From positions 62,001 to 126,000 of the forward strand of contig NZ_PDWL01000009.1 of NCBI RefSeq assembly GCF_010093185.1: 64,000 bases of DNA. Direction: 5' to 3'. The position numbers were made by a program, and so were the translations under genes. The notes beneath the pieces are model-generated. The model did not search any database and had not been told where the DNA came from. It saw nothing but the letters and a program-made list of their open reading frames with translations. Source of the stretch: Pseudoxanthomonas jiangsuensis (lineage in GTDB: Bacteria > Pseudomonadota > Gammaproteobacteria > Xanthomonadales > Xanthomonadaceae). This document shows, in pieces, positions 62,054 through 64,000 of the stretch (the first letter of the stretch is position 1; each line of letters begins with the position of its first letter).

Positions 62054-63097
62054 TCACCAGCGCTCGCCGACGATCCGCGGCTCCGGCTCCAGCGCCACCC
62101 CGAAGCGTTCGCCCACCGAGGCGGCGATCCTGCGCGCCAGCGCCAGCAACTGGGCGCCGCTGGCTTGGCCGTGGTTGACCAGCACCAGCGCGTGCGCGTC
62201 CGAGACCCCGGCATCGCCCTCGCGCGCGCCCTTCCAGCCGCAGGCGTCGATCAGCCAGGCGGCCGAGAGCTTGCGGCTGCCGTCGCCGTCGCCGGGGAAC
62301 ACCGGCAGGCGCGGATGCGCAGCCAGCAGCGCGGCGGCCTGCGCCGCCGGCACGATCGGATTCTTGAAGAAGCTGCCGGCGTTGCCGGTCAGCGCCGGGT
62401 CGGGCAGCTTGCGCCGGCGGATCCGGATCACCGCCTCGGCCACTTCGCGCGCCGAGGGCGGCCCGGCGATCCCCATGGCCGCCAGTTCCTCGCCGATCCC
62501 GGCGTAGTCCAGCCGCGGCGCGGCGTCGCGCGCCAGTTCGAACTCGACCGCGGTGACGATCCAGCGATCCGGCGCGCGCTTGAACGCGCTGTCGCGATAG
62601 CCGAAGGCGCAGGCCTGGCGGTCCATCCGCACCCGGGTTCCCTGCTGCCGATCCCAGGCCTCGACCGCGACGATCCGTTCGCCCGCTTCCACCCCGTAGG
62701 CGCCGATGTTCTGGATCGGCGCGGCGCCGACGCTGCCGGGGATCAGGGCCAGGTTCTCCAGCCCGCACAGGCCCTGGTCCAGGCTCCACATCACCAGGGC
62801 GTGCCACTCGGCGCCGGCCTCGGCGCGGACGGTGGCGCGTCCGCCGTGCTCGCCGAGCACCCGCATCCCGGCGGCGCGCAGGGCCAGCACCGCGCCCGGC
62901 GCGTCGCCAGCGAACAGCAGGTTGCTGCCGCCGCCCAGCGGCAGCAGGGGCAGGCCGGCGATCTGCTCCAGCTCCAGGGCCTCGGCCAGGGTGCCGGTGT
63001 CGAACACCTCCAGCAGCCAGGGCGCGCGCGCGGCCACGCCGAAGGTGTTGCGCGCGCTCAGGTCGGCGTCGCGTCGAAGGAAATAGAGCGCACTCAT
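62054..63097 (-). CDS. murB: UDP-N-acetylenolpyruvoylglucosamine reductase
   Basis: 347 residues, type I. FAD-binding LPLGGGSNLLF, IPGSVGAAPIQNIGAYGVE, YRDSAFK and the catalytic Ser in GNAGSFFKNPIV. Reduces the enolpyruvyl group to make UDP-MurNAc for peptidoglycan. The 85 bases between it and pyrD hold nothing I can support. Confidence 0.96.
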   Translation of the reverse strand: MSALYFLRRDADLSARNTFGVAARAPWLLEVFDTGTLAEALELEQIAGLPLLPLGGGSNLLFAGDAPGAVLALRAAGMRVLGEHGGRATVRAEAGAEWHALVMWSLDQGLCGLENLALIPGSVGAAPIQNIGAYGVEAGERIVAVEAWDRQQGTRVRMDRQACAFGYRDSAFKRAPDRWIVTAVEFELARDAAPRLDYAGIGEELAAMGIAGPPSAREVAEAVIRIRRRKLPDPALTGNAGSFFKNPIVPAAQAAALLAAHPRLPVFPGDGDGSRKLSAAWLIDACGWKGAREGDAGVSDAHALVLVNHGQASGAQLLALARRIAASVGERFGVALEPEPRIVGERW

Positions 63098-63182
63098 GCG
63101 GCGGCCATGCGCTCCGTCGGCACCGGCGCGATGGCCGCCAGGGCCGGCGCGCGCCGGCGGAAGGCGCAGGGAGCCGCCAGGC

Positions 63183-64000
63183 TCATGCCGCGTCGGCCGT
63201 GCCGCGGCTGGGCGATTCCTTGCGCCGGCGCATGGCGTCGATGCATTCGCCGACCAGTTCCGGGCCGCGGTAGACCAGGCCGGTGTAGCACTGCACCAGG
63301 CTGGCGCCGGCGGCCATCTTCGCCACCGCGTCGGCGCCGGAGAGGATCCCGCCCACGCCCACCAGCGGGATCGATTCGGGCAGGCGCGCGCGCATCCGCC
63401 GCAGCACCAGGGTGGCCTGGCCCATCAGCGGCGCGCCGGACAGGCCGCCGGCTTCGCCGGCATGGCGATGGCCCTGGACCGCGGTCCGGGCCACGGTGGT
63501 GTTGGTCGCCACCACCCCGTCCACGGCCAGGTCGCCGAGCACCCGCGCGGCGGCGTCGATGTCGCTGTCGCTCAGGTCGGGGGCGACCTTGACCAGCACC
63601 GGCACCCGCCTGCCGTGCTGCGCGGCCAGCCGTTCCTGGGCCTCGCGCAGGCTGCCGACCAGGCGGCGCAGGGCCTGTTCCTCCTGCAGCTCGCGCAGGC
63701 CGGCGGTGTTGGGCGAGGAGATGTTGACGGTGATGTAGTCGGCCAGCGGGTACACGCGCTCCAGGCAGTGCAGGTAGTCGGAGGCGGCGTCCTCGTTGGG
63801 CGTGTCCTTGTTCTTGCCGATGTTGATCCCGAGCAGGCCGCCCTTGCGCTGGGCGCGCTCGACATTGCGCACCAGGGCGTCCACGCCCTCGTTGTTGAAG
63901 CCCAGGCGGTTGATCAGGGCCTGCTCGCCGACCAGGCGGAACATGCGCGGCTTTGGGTTGCCCGGCTGCGGTTTGGGCGTGACCGTGCCGACCTCGACGA
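63183..64000 (-). CDS. pyrD: Dihydroorotate dehydrogenase, class 2 (N-terminus outside window)
   Basis: About 272 C-terminal residues of a quinone-linked PyrD. The visible part starts with [14 protein letters not shown], then [33 protein letters not shown] with the catalytic Ser, [18 protein letters not shown] and [11 protein letters not shown]. Oxidises dihydroorotate in pyrimidine synthesis at the inner membrane. Confidence 0.96.
   Translation of the reverse strand, partial: VEVGTVTPKPQPGNPKPRMFRLVGEQALINRLGFNNEGVDALVRNVERAQRKGGLLGINIGKNKDTPNEDAASDYLHCLERVYPLADYITVNISSPNTAGLRELQEEQALRRLVGSLREAQERLAAQHGRRVPVLVKVAPDLSDSDIDAAARVLGDLAVDGVVATNTTVARTAVQGHRHAGEAGGLSGAPLMGQATLVLRRMRARLPESIPLVGVGGILSGADAVAKMAAGASLVQCYTGLVYRGPELVGECIDAMRRRKESPSRGTADAA

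Noticed and set aside
63094..63291. 65-residue ORF between murB and pyrD
   Set aside because: It overlaps the end of pyrD in another frame and is Arg/Pro/Ala-rich with no RBS.

Overview
The window is GC-rich DNA from a gammaproteobacterium of the Xanthomonadaceae type (Lysobacter/Luteimonas/Pseudoxanthomonas-like). This rests on codon use, a TrpR-like gene heading a hisGDCBHAFIE operon with fused hisB and hisIE, and the rimP-nusA-infB-rbfA-truB-rpsO-pnp block. The genus is inference.

Positions 1 to about 37,814 are the larger part of a lambda-like siphovirus prophage whose left end, with the expected integrase, lies outside the window. A leftward early operon (1-3766, from a ParB-like gene up to the promoter) and a rightward early operon (5360-9959) diverge from a control region. 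That region holds a repressor gene, two near-identical promoters and four operator dyads. The repressor transcript also carries a small unknown gene and a lipoprotein that may act as an exclusion factor. The rightward arm holds a Cro-like gene, regulators and a TOPRIM/SF3 primase-helicase. A dense array of GTGCGGG repeats (9977-10241) follows, just before the Nu1-like terminase small subunit. Then come the terminase large subunit, a Mor-like regulator with twin dyads, gpW, portal, a fused ClpP-protease/major capsid, DUF2190, a five-gene lysis cassette placed between head and tail genes, and tail genes with a textbook -1 frameshift signal (gpG/gpGT), tape measure and tail tip.

The right end of the prophage (32.6-37.6 kb) looks like cargo. 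It has a leftward SRAP (YedK/HMCES) - small helical protein - AAG-type DNA glycosylase operon, two small unknown genes, and a convergent pair of a ParB-fold protein and a D12-class adenine methylase. At 37,794-37,814 lies a bare tRNA 3' end, interpreted as attR, followed by hairpins and host DNA.

The host part (38,037-64,000) carries rimP-nusA-infB-rbfA-truB, rpsO with its own promoter, and pnp with a strong terminator. Next are an FNR-type regulator, hisS (TTG start), an unusually long histidine ammonia-lyase and a 7TM-GGDEF diguanylate cyclase. The complete histidine operon follows behind a promoter overlapped by a TrpR-like dyad. It ends with an EamA transporter, murB and a partial pyrD on the minus strand.
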